From Pseudodesulfovibrio cashew (GTDB lineage Bacteria; Desulfobacterota; Desulfovibrionia; Desulfovibrionales; Desulfovibrionaceae): a stretch of DNA of 64,000 nucleotides. The position numbers and the translations under genes were made by a program. The notes beneath the pieces were generated by a model. That model was not told the DNA's origin and did no database searches. It saw nothing but the letters and a program-made list of their open reading frames with translations. Location of the stretch: NCBI RefSeq assembly GCF_009762795.1, contig NZ_CP046400.1, positions 1,837,501 to 1,901,500 of the forward strand, written 5' to 3'. Shown here one piece after another: positions 1 to 8,586 of this stretch (position 1 is the first letter of the stretch; every line of letters begins with the position of its first letter).

Positions 1-761
1 CCCAGACCGTAGCCGATGCCCTCGGGGCACATGGCCAGCAGCCTGCGACCGTAGGGGTCGTTGTAATTGAGGATGCCCCCCCGGCCTTCGCTCAGGTAGT
101 TGCGGAAGAGCCGGGACTTGGCCGAGAAATACGTCTCCATGTCGCCGTGGTAGTCGAGGTGGTCCTGGGTCAGGTTGGTGAACACGGCGGCGTCGAAGTC
201 GAGGCCCGCCACCCGGTCCTGTTCCAGGGCGTGGGAGGAGACCTCCATGATGGCCACGTCCACGTCCGCCTTCTTCATGTTGAAGAGCAGTTCGTGGATC
301 ATCCAGCAGTCGGGCGTGGTGAGGGAGGCGTTCATGGTGAAGCCGGGCCAGCGGTAGCTCACCGTGCCGAGCACGCCCACCTTGAGCCCTGCCGAGGCCA
401 GGAGGTGTTCGATGATGTAGGACGTCGTGGTCTTGCCGTTGGTGCCGGTGATGCCCACCAGCTTGAGGCCGCGATCCGGAAGCCGGAAGTGGGCGCGGGC
501 CAGTTCACCCAGGGCCACGGCGGGGTTGTCGTGGTACACGGCCAGGGCGCGCTTTTCGACCACCGGGGCCACGAGGTCGCGGGCCGGAGCCGGGGCCACC
601 ACGTATTTGGCACCGTTGTCCAGGGCGGCGGGGATGAAGTCGATGCCGCGCACGCTGGTGCCGGGCATGGCCACGAAGCAGTCGCCCGGCTGCACCTTGC
701 GTGAGTCCGTGCGGACCACCATCCCCTTCCCGGCTTTCTTGAGCAGGGTTTCAAATTGCAT
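1..761 (-). CDS. murE: UDP-MurNAc-L-Ala-D-Glu:diaminopimelate ligase, 5' part (cut by window edge)
   Basis: Cytoplasmic ATP-dependent ligase that adds the third peptide residue to the peptidoglycan precursor. Read on the minus strand from an ATG at 761, about 253 residues are visible before the window edge removes the rest. Landmarks are the N-terminal Mur domain (GDCFVAMPG), the ATP-binding GITGTNGKTTTS, EVSSHALEQ and FTNLTQDHLDYHGDM. The C-terminal domain with the DNPR-type motif that distinguishes diaminopimelate from lysine ligases lies outside, so the DAP specificity is inferred from the Gram-negative dcw setting. It starts 19 bp after the ftsI stop and is the fifth gene of the mraZ-rsmH-ftsL-ftsI-murE operon. 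All long ORFs in other frames here are shadows. Confidence 0.93.
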   Translation of the reverse strand, partial: MQFETLLKKAGKGMVVRTDSRKVQPGDCFVAMPGTSVRGIDFIPAALDNGAKYVVAPAPARDLVAPVVEKRALAVYHDNPAVALGELARAHFRLPDRGLKLVGITGTNGKTTTSYIIEHLLASAGLKVGVLGTVSYRWPGFTMNASLTTPDCWMIHELLFNMKKADVDVAIMEVSSHALEQDRVAGLDFDAAVFTNLTQDHLDYHGDMETYFSAKSRLFRNYLSEGRGGILNYNDPYGRRLLAMCPEGIGYGL

Positions 762-780
762 AACGCCCACCTTTTTCTCG

Positions 781-2739
781 CTAGGAGAGCCAGAGAACAA
801 AAACATCATCCGTTCCCTCCTTATTGGTGTCTTCGGGCCAGGGCTGCCCAGCGGCGGGCTTCTGGTCCGAGACGGTCATGCCCCGGCCCTTGAGCACGGG
901 GACGATTCCTTTTCTGGTCAGCAACTCCAGGGCGCGGCGCACCGGCAGTTTTCTCAGGTCCGGCACGCGTTCGGTCAGCAGCTGTTTGCGCGGTGATTCC
1001 ATGCTGTCGGACAGGGGCTGTTCCACCAGTCCGTCCACATCCACCTGTTCGGCCTCGGCCTGGTCCAGGGTTTCGGACAGCTTGCCGTTGTATGCCAGGG
1101 TGCGGACCGTGACCTCGCGACAGACAGGGGCCGCGACCATGGAGCCGTAGTTGGCCTTCTGCGGCTCGTCGACCATGGTCAGGACGAGGAGTTCCGGGTC
1201 TTCCGCCGGAACCAGAGCCACGAAGGAGGAAAGATACTGGTCGCCGTAGCCGCCCTTGGCCGCCTTCTGGGCGGTGCCGGTCTTGCCCGCCATGGTGATG
1301 CCGGGGATGCGGGCGCTGCGGCCCGTGCCGTCCTCGTGGACCACTTCCTTCATCAGGGAGAGCACGGTGTGTGCGGTCTCCGCGCTGAAGACGCGGATGG
1401 CGGCATTCTTGCGGTCCGGCGCGGGCGACTTGATCAGATTCAGTTCGCGGGTCACCCCGTCGTTGGCGAGGCAGAGGAACGCGCGGGCCAGTTGGACCGC
1501 CGTGGCGCCGATGCCCTGGCCGAAGCTGATGGCCGCGAGGTCGACGCTGGTCCACTTGCCCGGGACCATGAGGATGCCCGAGGATTCGCCGGGCAGGCCG
1601 AGGTCGGTCTTGCGGCCGAAGCCGAGCTTGGAGAGGTAGTCGTGGTAGACTCCCGCGCCCAGATCCAGGCCGATTTTGGCCGAGCCGATGTTGGAGGAGT
1701 AGCGCAGCACCTTGCGCGCGGGCAGCCACCGCTCGGGGTGGGTGTCACGGATGGTCTTGCCGCCGATCTTCCAGCGCCCGTTCTCGCAGTCGATGAGGGT
1801 GTCGGGCTCGATGACCTTCTCCTCCAGGGCTGCGGCGAACAGGAAGGGCTTCATGGTCGAGCCCGGTTCGTAGATGTCGGTGATGGCCCGTAGGCGGCGC
1901 TGCCGGGCCTTGGACCCGGAGACGTCGTTGGGGTTGAAGAAGGGCTGGACGGCCATGGCCAGGATGTCGCCGGAGTCCACGTCCACGACCAGGACGATGC
2001 CCGCCTTGGCCTCGTACTTGGCGATGGAGGTGGCCAGGGCCTGCTCGGCGGCGTGCTGGATGTGGGTGTCGATAGTCAGGCGTACGTCCAGGCCGTTGAT
2101 GTCCACTTCGCGCCCGTGGGCGTCCAGGTAGAGGCGCTGGCCCAGGCGGTCGCGCTGGACCACGAAACGCGCCTTGTCCGGTTTCATGCGGTCATTGAAG
2201 ATGCGCTCGATGCCTTCCAGTCCCTGGCCGTCGATGTTGACGAAGCCCAGGGTCTGTCCGGCCAGGTGCCCGTTGGGATAAATTCGGGAGAAGCCGCTTT
2301 GGAGGTAGACGCCCGGCAGTTCGGCCTTGGCCACGGCGGCGGCTTCGCGGTCCGTGACGTGGCGCTTGATGTACACGAAGCGGCGTTTGGACTTGAGCCG
2401 TTTATAGACGCTGGGACGGGAAATTTTCAGGATGCGCGACAAAGCGTCGGCCGCCTTGTCCACCCCTTCGATCTTGAAGGGGTTGGCGGTGACCGACTTG
2501 GTCTCCACGCTGGTGGCAAGCATCTCTCCGTTGCGATCGAAGATGCGGCCCCGCTCGCCTCGGATTTCCTCGGCGGCGTGGCTCTGCCGTGCCGCTTTCG
2601 CTTGCAGCACGTCTCCCTCGTGGAGTTGCAGCCATCCTGTTTTGGCCCAAAGACCTGTCAGCGCCACGGCGAAAAGGGCCATTGCCAGCCCTATCTTCAC
2701 CTTGCTGTGATCCTTGCGCCCCTGGCTTCCCTTAGCCAT
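781..2739 (-). CDS. ftsI: Division transpeptidase, penicillin-binding protein 3 with C-terminal PASTA domain
   Basis: Inner-membrane D,D-transpeptidase that cross-links septal peptidoglycan. The 652-residue protein has one N-terminal membrane anchor (about residues 14-32), a PBP dimerisation domain, and a transpeptidase domain with all three penicillin-binding motifs: STMK (Ser294, Lys297), SSN (348-350) and KTGT (486-489). The last ~65 residues (VPDLRKLPVRRALELL onward) look like a PASTA repeat, which FtsI of enterobacteria lacks but which is seen in this lineage and in Gram-positive PBP2x-like proteins. An AGGGAAA-like site sits just upstream of the ATG. It is followed by murE and separated by 178 bp from ftsL; I recognise no gene in that gap. 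Confidence 0.95.
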   Translation of the reverse strand: MAKGSQGRKDHSKVKIGLAMALFAVALTGLWAKTGWLQLHEGDVLQAKAARQSHAAEEIRGERGRIFDRNGEMLATSVETKSVTANPFKIEGVDKAADALSRILKISRPSVYKRLKSKRRFVYIKRHVTDREAAAVAKAELPGVYLQSGFSRIYPNGHLAGQTLGFVNIDGQGLEGIERIFNDRMKPDKARFVVQRDRLGQRLYLDAHGREVDINGLDVRLTIDTHIQHAAEQALATSIAKYEAKAGIVLVVDVDSGDILAMAVQPFFNPNDVSGSKARQRRLRAITDIYEPGSTMKPFLFAAALEEKVIEPDTLIDCENGRWKIGGKTIRDTHPERWLPARKVLRYSSNIGSAKIGLDLGAGVYHDYLSKLGFGRKTDLGLPGESSGILMVPGKWTSVDLAAISFGQGIGATAVQLARAFLCLANDGVTRELNLIKSPAPDRKNAAIRVFSAETAHTVLSLMKEVVHEDGTGRSARIPGITMAGKTGTAQKAAKGGYGDQYLSSFVALVPAEDPELLVLTMVDEPQKANYGSMVAAPVCREVTVRTLAYNGKLSETLDQAEAEQVDVDGLVEQPLSDSMESPRKQLLTERVPDLRKLPVRRALELLTRKGIVPVLKGRGMTVSDQKPAAGQPWPEDTNKEGTDDVFVLWLS

Positions 2740-2917
2740 TCATTTTCCCTGTATCCCACTTGGAGCGCACAAACCGTTTTGCGTTGCCCTCAGCGTCTTC
2801 GCGCGCGGGTTCCCGGTTCGCCGAGCCTTGAGCTCCGGCTTTGGGGGCCTGCCGCGATCCGCATCCGGACCATGCCCAACCGTCTGTCGAACGTTACGTT
2901 CATGCGCCTTGTTACCT

Positions 2918-3196
2918 TTAGTCGGCAATGCGCCGTATCTGACCCGGCGCGGCCACCCGCAGGCCTTGCCGGCCGGCGAGCTCCTTGAGCTGATAGGGTG
3001 AAACCAGGTTGTTCCTCTCAACCGTGAGCTTCACCGCCAGATCCTCTTTCTGGCCCAGACTCTTTTCCATCTTGCGCAGGTCGTAAGCCAGATCCATGCG
3101 CTCGATGTTCAGCCATACCGCTCCCAATCCAAGGGTGAGCGCCGCGCCCAGGAGGGCGAGGATCATCCACAGGAGCGTCTTGTCGACTTTGCTCAT
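2918..3196 (-). CDS. ftsL: FtsL-like septum protein
   Basis: Small bitopic division protein expected to work with FtsB/FtsQ in activating septal wall synthesis. The 92-residue product has a short cytoplasmic N-terminus, one transmembrane helix (about residues 8-28) and a charged, coiled-coil-like periplasmic part (LRKMEKSLGQKEDLAVKL). The start is fixed by the ATGA overlap with the rsmH stop, which also indicates translational coupling. Sequence conservation of FtsL is always poor, so the name rests mostly on size, topology and its position between rsmH and ftsI. A longer in-frame reading upstream would run through the end of rsmH and is not needed. Confidence 0.75.
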   Translation of the reverse strand: MSKVDKTLLWMILALLGAALTLGLGAVWLNIERMDLAYDLRKMEKSLGQKEDLAVKLTVERNNLVSPYQLKELAGRQGLRVAAPGQIRRIAD

Positions 3197-4173
3197 ACTT
3201 CCTCTCCGTCGGAGTTGAGTCTCTCCGCCACGCGCAGCTTGGCGCTGCGGCTGCGGGGATTGGCCTTTCTTTCCTCTTCGGACGGGAGTTGCGGCTTTTT
3301 CGTCAGCACCTTCATCTCGGGTATGCCGCCGCAGGTGCAATGAAGCTGATGCGGGGGGCATGTACAACCCTTGGCGGCATCCCGAAATGCGTGCTTCACG
3401 GCCCTGTCCTCCAGGGAGTGAAACGAAATAATGGCCACTCTTCCGCCCGGTTTCAGGCGTCCGACTATGGTTTTAAGGTAGTACGTCAGTTCCTCAGTTT
3501 CCCTGTTGACTGCCATGCGCAGTCCCTGAAAGGTCCGGGTGGCCGGATGGTTGCGCGCCGTATGCCGCATCTTGGGCGGATAGGCGAGCCGTACAATTTC
3601 AGCCAGCTGGAGGGTTCTCGTAATAGCCTCCTTTTCCCTTGCCTTCAGTATTGCAGACGCGATTTTCCCGGCCAGGGGATCTTCCCCCATGGTCCGGATG
3701 ATCCGCGCCAGATCACCGTGTTTGAGCGTATTCACCAGGTCCGCGGCCGACGGGCGGCCCGAGTCCGGGTTCATGCGCATGTCGAGTGGCCCGTCGTGGA
3801 TGAAGCTGAATCCTCTATCAGCCTCATCGAGCTGCATGGACGAAACGCCGAGGTCCAGGACCGCGCCGTCGATCTCGTCCCAGCCCAGCTCGTCCAGGGC
3901 TTCCTCGAACCGGGAGAAGGGCAGGTGGAAGAGGTGTGCCCGGTCGCCGAATTCCTCAAGTCGGCGGCCGGCGTGTCCCAACGCGACCTTGTCCCGGTCG
4001 AGCCCGCAGAGCTCGGCCTTTTCGCCTGCCGCCCGCATGAGCGCCAGGCTGTGCCCGCCCATTCCCAGGGTGCCGTCAAGATAACGGCCTCCCGGTGCGG
4101 GACGGAGCCACTCGATAACTTCCTGTAAAAGAACCGTTGTGTGCAGGTCGGCCGGTTGCATGGAGCCAGCCAT
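3193..4173 (-). CDS. rsmH: 16S rRNA (cytosine-1402 N4) methyltransferase
   Basis: Methylates N4 of C1402 in the 16S rRNA decoding centre using SAM. The 326-residue protein begins with the typical TTVLLQEVIEWL segment, has the SAM-binding DGTLGMGGHS, the LDLGVSSMQLDEADRGFSF block, ISFHSLEDRAVK, and the C-terminal NPRSRSAKLRVAE. A cysteine-rich insert near residues 265-280 (CTCPPHQLHCTCGG) could bind metal. The ATG lies 1 bp after the mraZ stop; an internal Met at residue 5 is an alternative start. The stop overlaps the ftsL ATG by four bases. Confidence 0.96.
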   Translation of the reverse strand: MAGSMQPADLHTTVLLQEVIEWLRPAPGGRYLDGTLGMGGHSLALMRAAGEKAELCGLDRDKVALGHAGRRLEEFGDRAHLFHLPFSRFEEALDELGWDEIDGAVLDLGVSSMQLDEADRGFSFIHDGPLDMRMNPDSGRPSAADLVNTLKHGDLARIIRTMGEDPLAGKIASAILKAREKEAITRTLQLAEIVRLAYPPKMRHTARNHPATRTFQGLRMAVNRETEELTYYLKTIVGRLKPGGRVAIISFHSLEDRAVKHAFRDAAKGCTCPPHQLHCTCGGIPEMKVLTKKPQLPSEEERKANPRSRSAKLRVAERLNSDGEEV

Positions 4174-4174
4174 C

Positions 4175-4621
4175 CTACAGCTTCAGATCCACGTTGTATT
4201 CCGCCATCTGGGGCGCGATGTTGCGCCGCCTGCTCATCAGCTCCTCGAAGCTGCCGGCGGGTCGGATCTGAAAGTGGTTTCCCGCGCCCATGACCTCCAC
4301 GTCGCTCTCCAGCCCGCCGGTCTTGCGCAGCTGGGCGGGGAGGGCGATGCGGCCCTGCTTGTTCACCGCAACTTCGGTGTAGCAGGCGTAGAGCATGAGC
4401 TTGGTTTCCTCGACATCCGGGTCCGGGGCCTTTATCTTCTCGATTTCCGATTCGATATGGTCCCACTGGGTCGGGGTGATGCCGATGACCTGGTTGTTGA
4501 ACACGGTCAGCACGATGTACCCCTCGGGTACATTCTCGAGAATGAGGTCCTTGAACGAGGGCGGCAGGATGAGCCGTCCCTTGTCGTCCAGACTTCTATG
4601 TGCGTGACCCCTGAATTTCAC
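4175..4621 (-). CDS. mraZ: Transcriptional regulator MraZ
   Basis: DNA-binding regulator of the dcw operon, first gene of the cluster here. The 148-residue protein has the duplicated SpoVT/AbrB-like DNA-contact motif: DDKGRLILP near the N-terminus and VNKQGRIALPAQLR in the second half. The start is a GTG at 4621 preceded by a GGGG-rich ribosome site; no ATG fits the conserved MKFRGHAHRSLDDKG opening. In E. coli MraZ represses its own operon by binding TGGGN repeats upstream, and similar repeats are present here (see the site at 4646-4691). Confidence 0.95.
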   Translation of the reverse strand: MKFRGHAHRSLDDKGRLILPPSFKDLILENVPEGYIVLTVFNNQVIGITPTQWDHIESEIEKIKAPDPDVEETKLMLYACYTEVAVNKQGRIALPAQLRKTGGLESDVEVMGAGNHFQIRPAGSFEELMSRRRNIAPQMAEYNVDLKL

Positions 4622-4926
4622 TTTTTACCCCGTGGGTGTTTTTGGTCCCACATTTTTACCCGTTTTGTGAACAAAATACCACTTCTTCCCACAGGTGAAG
4701 GAAAATCAAGAGAAAGTCAACCGATAATGGAAATTGGAACCGTAAAATAACGAAGGTATCATTGCTTTTTTGACCACGGGAGCCTAGGATTTGGCTGTCG
4801 CGGCCATTGCCGCTGCCTTGTAAGTGATTATATTTCTAAAGGAATAGGACGGCGCTCCGATCCACAGGGTACAGGCCTGCTCCGTCCGGGCGCACACAGG
4901 GAAGAATCCTTACCATCGGGAGGAAC
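4622..4926. promoter_or_regulatory. Divergent intergenic region between mraZ and pyk
   Basis: This 305-bp gap separates the leftward dcw operon from rightward pyk and should hold both promoters. Towards pyk, TTGCCG (4807-4812) and TATATT (4829-4834) are 16 bp apart and make a fair sigma-70 candidate; the pyk ribosome site GGGAGGA lies just before the ATG at 4927. Towards mraZ see the MraZ boxes. I find no small gene or RNA structure here. Confidence 0.35.
4646..4691 (-). promoter_or_regulatory. Candidate MraZ-box operator of the dcw operon
   Basis: On the minus strand TGGGA and TGGTA (4691-4687 and 4681-4677) are separated by exactly five bases, the spacing described for MraZ TGGGN repeats in E. 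coli. A further TGGGA (4650-4646) and a CGGGTA (4662-4657) follow at irregular spacing before the mraZ GTG. A partly matching TATTTT -10-like hexamer lies inside the array, which would suit repression, but no clear -35 is visible. Confidence 0.45.
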
Positions 4927-6369
4927 ATGGACAGGCACATCAAAATCATCGCCACGCTGGGACCGGGAACGGAGACCTACGAAGCGGTCAAGGAACTGGT
5001 GGAGTCCGGGGCCAAGATCTTCCGGCTGAATTTTTCCCATGGCGGCCGCGAGTTCTTCGCGAAGATGGTCGAGATCATCCGCCGCCTTGAGCAGGAAACC
5101 GGGCTGACGCTGACTGTCATGCAGGACCTCTCAGGGCCCAAGATCCGAACCTGCGACGTGGGGCTCGGCGCCATCGAGGTCAACAAGGGCACCGAAGTGC
5201 TGCTCGGCACTCCCGAGAAGTTCGAGAAAACGGACGAGCCCTTCATCTGCCTGGACATCCCCGAACTGTTCGAGGGCGTGAAGGTGGGCGACCCCGTGGC
5301 CCTGTCCGACGGCATGATTCGCTTCGTGGTCAAGAAGGTGGAGGAAGAGCACCTCATCCGCCTGGAGGCCACCAACTCCGGCATGTGCCCGCCGCGCAAG
5401 GGCATCACCTTCCCCGGCACCAAGACCCCCCTGGCACCCCTCACCGAAAAGGACAAGAAGGATCTCGCCACAGGCATGGAGCTGGGCGTGGACGTGGTCG
5501 CCATGTCCTTTGTCCAGAAGCCCGAGGACATCTGCAACCTGCGGGCCGAGATGATCCAGTACGGCCGCCGGATACCCATCGTGGCCAAGCTGGAGCGGAC
5601 CGCCGCCCTGGAGTGCCTGGACGATATCATCGCCGAGGCAGACGGGATCATGGTCGCGCGCGGCGATCTCGGCCTGGAGCTTGATCTGGCCGAGCTGCCC
5701 GTGGCCCAGAAGCGGATCATCAACGCCTGCAACGAGGCGGGCAAGCCGGTCATCGTGGCCACTCAGATGCTGCTGTCCATGGTCAACTCGCCCATGGCCA
5801 CCCGCGCCGAGACCACGGACGTGGCCAACGCCATCCTGGACGGCACGGACTGCGTCATGCTCTCAGAGGAGACCGCCATCGGGCGCTATCCCGGCGAAGC
5901 CGTCCGGTTCATGCGCAAGATCGCCTATCAGATCGAGGCCTTCATGTTCGAGTCCGGCCTGACCAAGACCGTCGGGGACAGGGAGAAGGAGCACCCGTCC
6001 ACCTTCCTGGCCCACGCCGCCGCCATGCTGGCGGGCAAGACCGACGCCAAGGCCATCGTCTGCCACTCCACGTCCGGGGCGACCACACGCATCCTTTCGT
6101 CGCGGCGGCCCAAGCAGTCCATCTACGCCCTGAGCACGGACCCCGTGGTCCGGCATTTCACCAACCTTTCCTGGGGCGTGATCCCGGCTGAACCCCTGGA
6201 CGTCATTGAGGACCACCAGGAGCGGGCCGAGGTCTTCGTCCGTCAATGTCCCGATTTCAAGGAAGGCGACATCGCCATCGTCACGGCCGGGCAGCCCGAG
6301 AAGGGCAAGAGCGTGACCCAGACCAACGTGGTAAAATTGTATGAGAAACTGGCCAAAGAAGTGAGCTGA
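4927..6369 (+). CDS. pyk: Pyruvate kinase
   Basis: Glycolytic enzyme making ATP and pyruvate from phosphoenolpyruvate and ADP. The 480-residue length is that of standard bacterial enzymes without the extra C-terminal domain. Visible family segments are the start KIIATLGPG, the RLNFSHG substrate site, DLSGPKIR, SDGMI of the B domain, the catalytic-lysine region VAKLERTAALE, the MVARGDLGLEL signature, TQMLLSM, and SEETAIGRYPGEAV, followed by the C-terminal domain (VCHSTSGATTRILSSRRPK). A strong GGGAGGA ribosome site precedes the ATG. Its TGA shares one base with the ATG of the downstream HD-GYP gene, so the two are coupled. Confidence 0.97.
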   Translation: MDRHIKIIATLGPGTETYEAVKELVESGAKIFRLNFSHGGREFFAKMVEIIRRLEQETGLTLTVMQDLSGPKIRTCDVGLGAIEVNKGTEVLLGTPEKFEKTDEPFICLDIPELFEGVKVGDPVALSDGMIRFVVKKVEEEHLIRLEATNSGMCPPRKGITFPGTKTPLAPLTEKDKKDLATGMELGVDVVAMSFVQKPEDICNLRAEMIQYGRRIPIVAKLERTAALECLDDIIAEADGIMVARGDLGLELDLAELPVAQKRIINACNEAGKPVIVATQMLLSMVNSPMATRAETTDVANAILDGTDCVMLSEETAIGRYPGEAVRFMRKIAYQIEAFMFESGLTKTVGDREKEHPSTFLAHAAAMLAGKTDAKAIVCHSTSGATTRILSSRRPKQSIYALSTDPVVRHFTNLSWGVIPAEPLDVIEDHQERAEVFVRQCPDFKEGDIAIVTAGQPEKGKSVTQTNVVKLYEKLAKEVS

Positions 6370-7376
6370 TGAGCCCCAGAAAGAATACATCCGATACACT
6401 GAACGAGGAATACTACCAGATCAGCCAGGGCATCCTGGGCAGCTTCAACAAATACCGCCCGCCGCTCGACCTCTTTGCCTTCAAGGAGGACGTGGCCAGG
6501 GTCGTGCCGTACTACAAGACGGGCGACAGGCTCAGCAACGAGCAGGTGGAGGAGTTGGCCCGGCTGACTTCCGAGGGGCTCATTTTCGTTTCCCGGGCCG
6601 ACCACTCGGTCTACGTCAAGCACATCAGCTACCAGCTCGACCTGGTGCTGGTGGACCGCAACCTTGTGGAACGGGAGATAGCGGACATCTTCACCCAGGC
6701 CCTGACCCGCAGGCTGGAAGAGTTCTTCGCCCAGCCCGTGGCCGTGGTTTTCGAGAAGCTCTGGGTCGACATGATGGTGCTGACCGAATACCTCTACAAG
6801 GATATCTCCCGGACGCGGGCTCTGGTTCGGCGGCTCCACACGGAACACAGCCTGGAAAACCACAGCCTCAACTGCGGCTATCTCGGCCTGGCCCTGCTGG
6901 CCAAGCTCAAGGCTGACAATTTCACTGAAAAGGTTCCGCGCAAGACCTTCGACCGGCTGGCCGCAGGGCTGTTCCTGCACGACATGGGCATGAGCAAGGT
7001 GCCCGCCTTCATCCGGGAGAAGGCCAAGCCCCTGGCCCCGGACGAGCGCACCAAGGTGAACGCTCACACCAAGTCCGGTTACGAGATGCTCGCCCGTCTG
7101 GACCTGAAGTTCGCCGAGGTGGAGCAATGCGTCACCGAGCACCACGAGCGCGCCAACGGCTCGGGCTATCCGCTCAAGTCGACCAAGCAGGGTTTTGCGG
7201 GCCGTCTCTGCGCGCTGGTGGATTCCTTTTGCGCCATGACCGTGAAGCGGCCCTATGCCGAGGCCAAGCCCATGCTCAAGGCCGCTGCCGAGCTGGGTGC
7301 GGACCCCGGTTACGACAAGGTCATGGCCAAGGCGCTCCAGGTGTTGCTGGTGGTGGATCTCAAGCTGAAGCCGTAG
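6369..7376 (+). CDS. HD-GYP domain protein, probable c-di-GMP phosphodiesterase
   Basis: The C-terminal half carries the HD-GYP signature: metal-binding HD in LHDMGMSKVP (residues 204-205), NAHTKSGYEML, EHHERANGSGYP with GYP at 266-268, and a downstream LVDSFCAM. The family hydrolyses the second messenger cyclic di-GMP. GMSK replaces the usual GKI after HD, so activity is likely but not certain. The first ~150 residues are a separate helical domain that I do not recognise and contain no receiver motif. No signal peptide or membrane helix is evident. It overlaps the pyk stop by one base; that operon link to glycolysis is unusual. Confidence 0.82.
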   Translation: MSPRKNTSDTLNEEYYQISQGILGSFNKYRPPLDLFAFKEDVARVVPYYKTGDRLSNEQVEELARLTSEGLIFVSRADHSVYVKHISYQLDLVLVDRNLVEREIADIFTQALTRRLEEFFAQPVAVVFEKLWVDMMVLTEYLYKDISRTRALVRRLHTEHSLENHSLNCGYLGLALLAKLKADNFTEKVPRKTFDRLAAGLFLHDMGMSKVPAFIREKAKPLAPDERTKVNAHTKSGYEMLARLDLKFAEVEQCVTEHHERANGSGYPLKSTKQGFAGRLCALVDSFCAMTVKRPYAEAKPMLKAAAELGADPGYDKVMAKALQVLLVVDLKLKP

Positions 7377-7428
7377 GCGGGAGCCGAGCTACTGGGCCGA
7401 TCGCGGCCGGAACCTCTCCGGGCGCGGA

Positions 7429-7872
7429 TCAGTCATTGTCCCGCAATTTCATGTGCAGGAGCGGATACGGCTTGCCCATGCCGTCCCGCTCCGATCGTCC
7501 CACGACCTCGAAGCCCATGTGCTCATAGAACTCCAATGCCTGCGGGTTTTGTTCGTTGACGTCGACCCTGGTCGCTTTCAATTCCTCTATCCCATAGGAC
7601 AGGAGAGCCTTGCCGATGCCCGTGCCTCGGCTATCGGGCGCGATGAAGAGCATTTCGATGCTCTCTTCGGCCACGCCCATGAAACCGAGGATTGCGCCTC
7701 GCTCATCCCTGGCGCAAAGCAACTCCACGGCATCGAGGAATGTGTTGAGGATCAACGGCTTGAAATAGAGAATGGCCTCTTCCGTCAGGAAGTCGTGCGT
7801 GGCGCGGACCGATGCTTCCCATACGTCGAGGATCTCGGGGTAATCGTTTTTTGAGGCCGGGAGGATTTGCAT
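7429..7872 (-). CDS. GNAT-family N-acetyltransferase
   Basis: Soluble 147-residue acetyltransferase using acetyl-CoA; substrate unknown. The GNAT core is complete: beta-strand ILGFMGVAEESIEMLFIAPDSRG leads into the acetyl-CoA loop RGTGIGKALLSYGIEEL, then DVNEQNPQALEFYEHMGFEVVGRSERD, the usual motif B. The short length and FYEHMGF segment resemble YjaB/PhnO-like single-domain acetyltransferases. It is convergent with the HD-GYP gene (52 bp apart) and lies downstream of the CBS gene on the same strand, separated from it by a terminator. Confidence 0.88.
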   Translation of the reverse strand: MQILPASKNDYPEILDVWEASVRATHDFLTEEAILYFKPLILNTFLDAVELLCARDERGAILGFMGVAEESIEMLFIAPDSRGTGIGKALLSYGIEELKATRVDVNEQNPQALEFYEHMGFEVVGRSERDGMGKPYPLLHMKLRDND

Positions 7873-7903
7873 GGCGAATAGTCCGAGGCTCTTCAGCCGT
7901 CGG

Positions 7904-7935
7904 AAAAGGGCGGCACGCCCCTTGGCCGTGCCGCC
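7904..7935 (-). terminator. Rho-independent terminator after the CBS-domain gene
   Basis: On the minus strand GGCGGCACG and CGTGCCGCC form a 9-bp GC stem (7935-7927 with 7917-7909) around a 9-base loop, followed by CTTTTCC. It lies 20 bp past the stop of the CBS gene and upstream of the GNAT start. Confidence 0.75.
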
Positions 7936-7954
7936 TGTCTTGTCTTCTGGAAGA

Positions 7955-8440
7955 TCAGAAAATCTGAACCATGTCGCGGGTCATCTCGCGGTACACGTCG
8001 GTGACGTAGACCACGCCCATGACCTTGTCGCCTTCCATTACCAGGGCCCAGTCGCGGCGGGACTTGAGGAAGGTGTCCAGCACGAGCAGGATGGGCTCGT
8101 TGGGTTTGAGGATGGGCGGGTTGCGGATGAGGTAGTCATCCAGCCTCATCTGGGTGCAGATGAGGCAGGCGTTGGCGAATTGTTGATCCCAGTCCACCTG
8201 GCCGTCCTGCCTGAGGTTTTCGTCCTTGAGCACCGATTGCCGGACCGCCTTGAAAAGCTGCCACAGGTTGATGGCGCCCACGAGTTTGCCCGCCTTGTTT
8301 TGGACCACCACCACCTGTGAGTCGGGCGCTTCGACCATGGCCGTGCGCATGACGCGGATGGTCTCCGCCAGGCTGGCATCGTCCCTTACTGCGGGGAATT
8401 CGTCGCGCATCATGTCCCAGGCGCGTTTTCTGAGCATCAT
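7955..8440 (-). CDS. Tandem CBS-domain protein
   Basis: Small soluble protein of 161 residues made of a CBS (Bateman) pair, a module that binds adenosyl ligands such as AMP, ATP or SAM. The first CBS copy spans FPAVRDDASLAETIRVMRTAMVEAPDSQVVVVQ with KLVGAINLWQLFKA; the second includes NPPILKPNEPILLVLDTFLKSRRDWALVMEGDKVMGVVYVTDVYREM. There is no attached effector domain, so its partner is unknown. Two adjacent ATG codons could serve as start; an AAGGAG site stands about 10 bp before the first. It faces the DUF3108 gene across a 146-bp divergent gap. Confidence 0.85.
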   Translation of the reverse strand: MMLRKRAWDMMRDEFPAVRDDASLAETIRVMRTAMVEAPDSQVVVVQNKAGKLVGAINLWQLFKAVRQSVLKDENLRQDGQVDWDQQFANACLICTQMRLDDYLIRNPPILKPNEPILLVLDTFLKSRRDWALVMEGDKVMGVVYVTDVYREMTRDMVQIF

Positions 8441-8586
8441 GGGTTGTCGTCTCCTTGCTGATGTCCGTTTGAGAAAAATCGGGTACTCTCGGTGCCATAT
8501 CTATCTTTTCCCACACGATTTGTCCACTTTTCGAGCCGGTTTCTGCACAACTTGACTTCCGACCGGAAGGCCTCCACAGTCGATCC

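Noticed and set aside
147-2988. Several long plus-strand ORFs opposite murE and ftsI
   Set aside because: They are antisense shadows of high-GC genes: strong Gly/His/Val or Arg/Ser bias, no ribosome sites, no motifs, while the minus strand carries complete Mur and PBP signatures.
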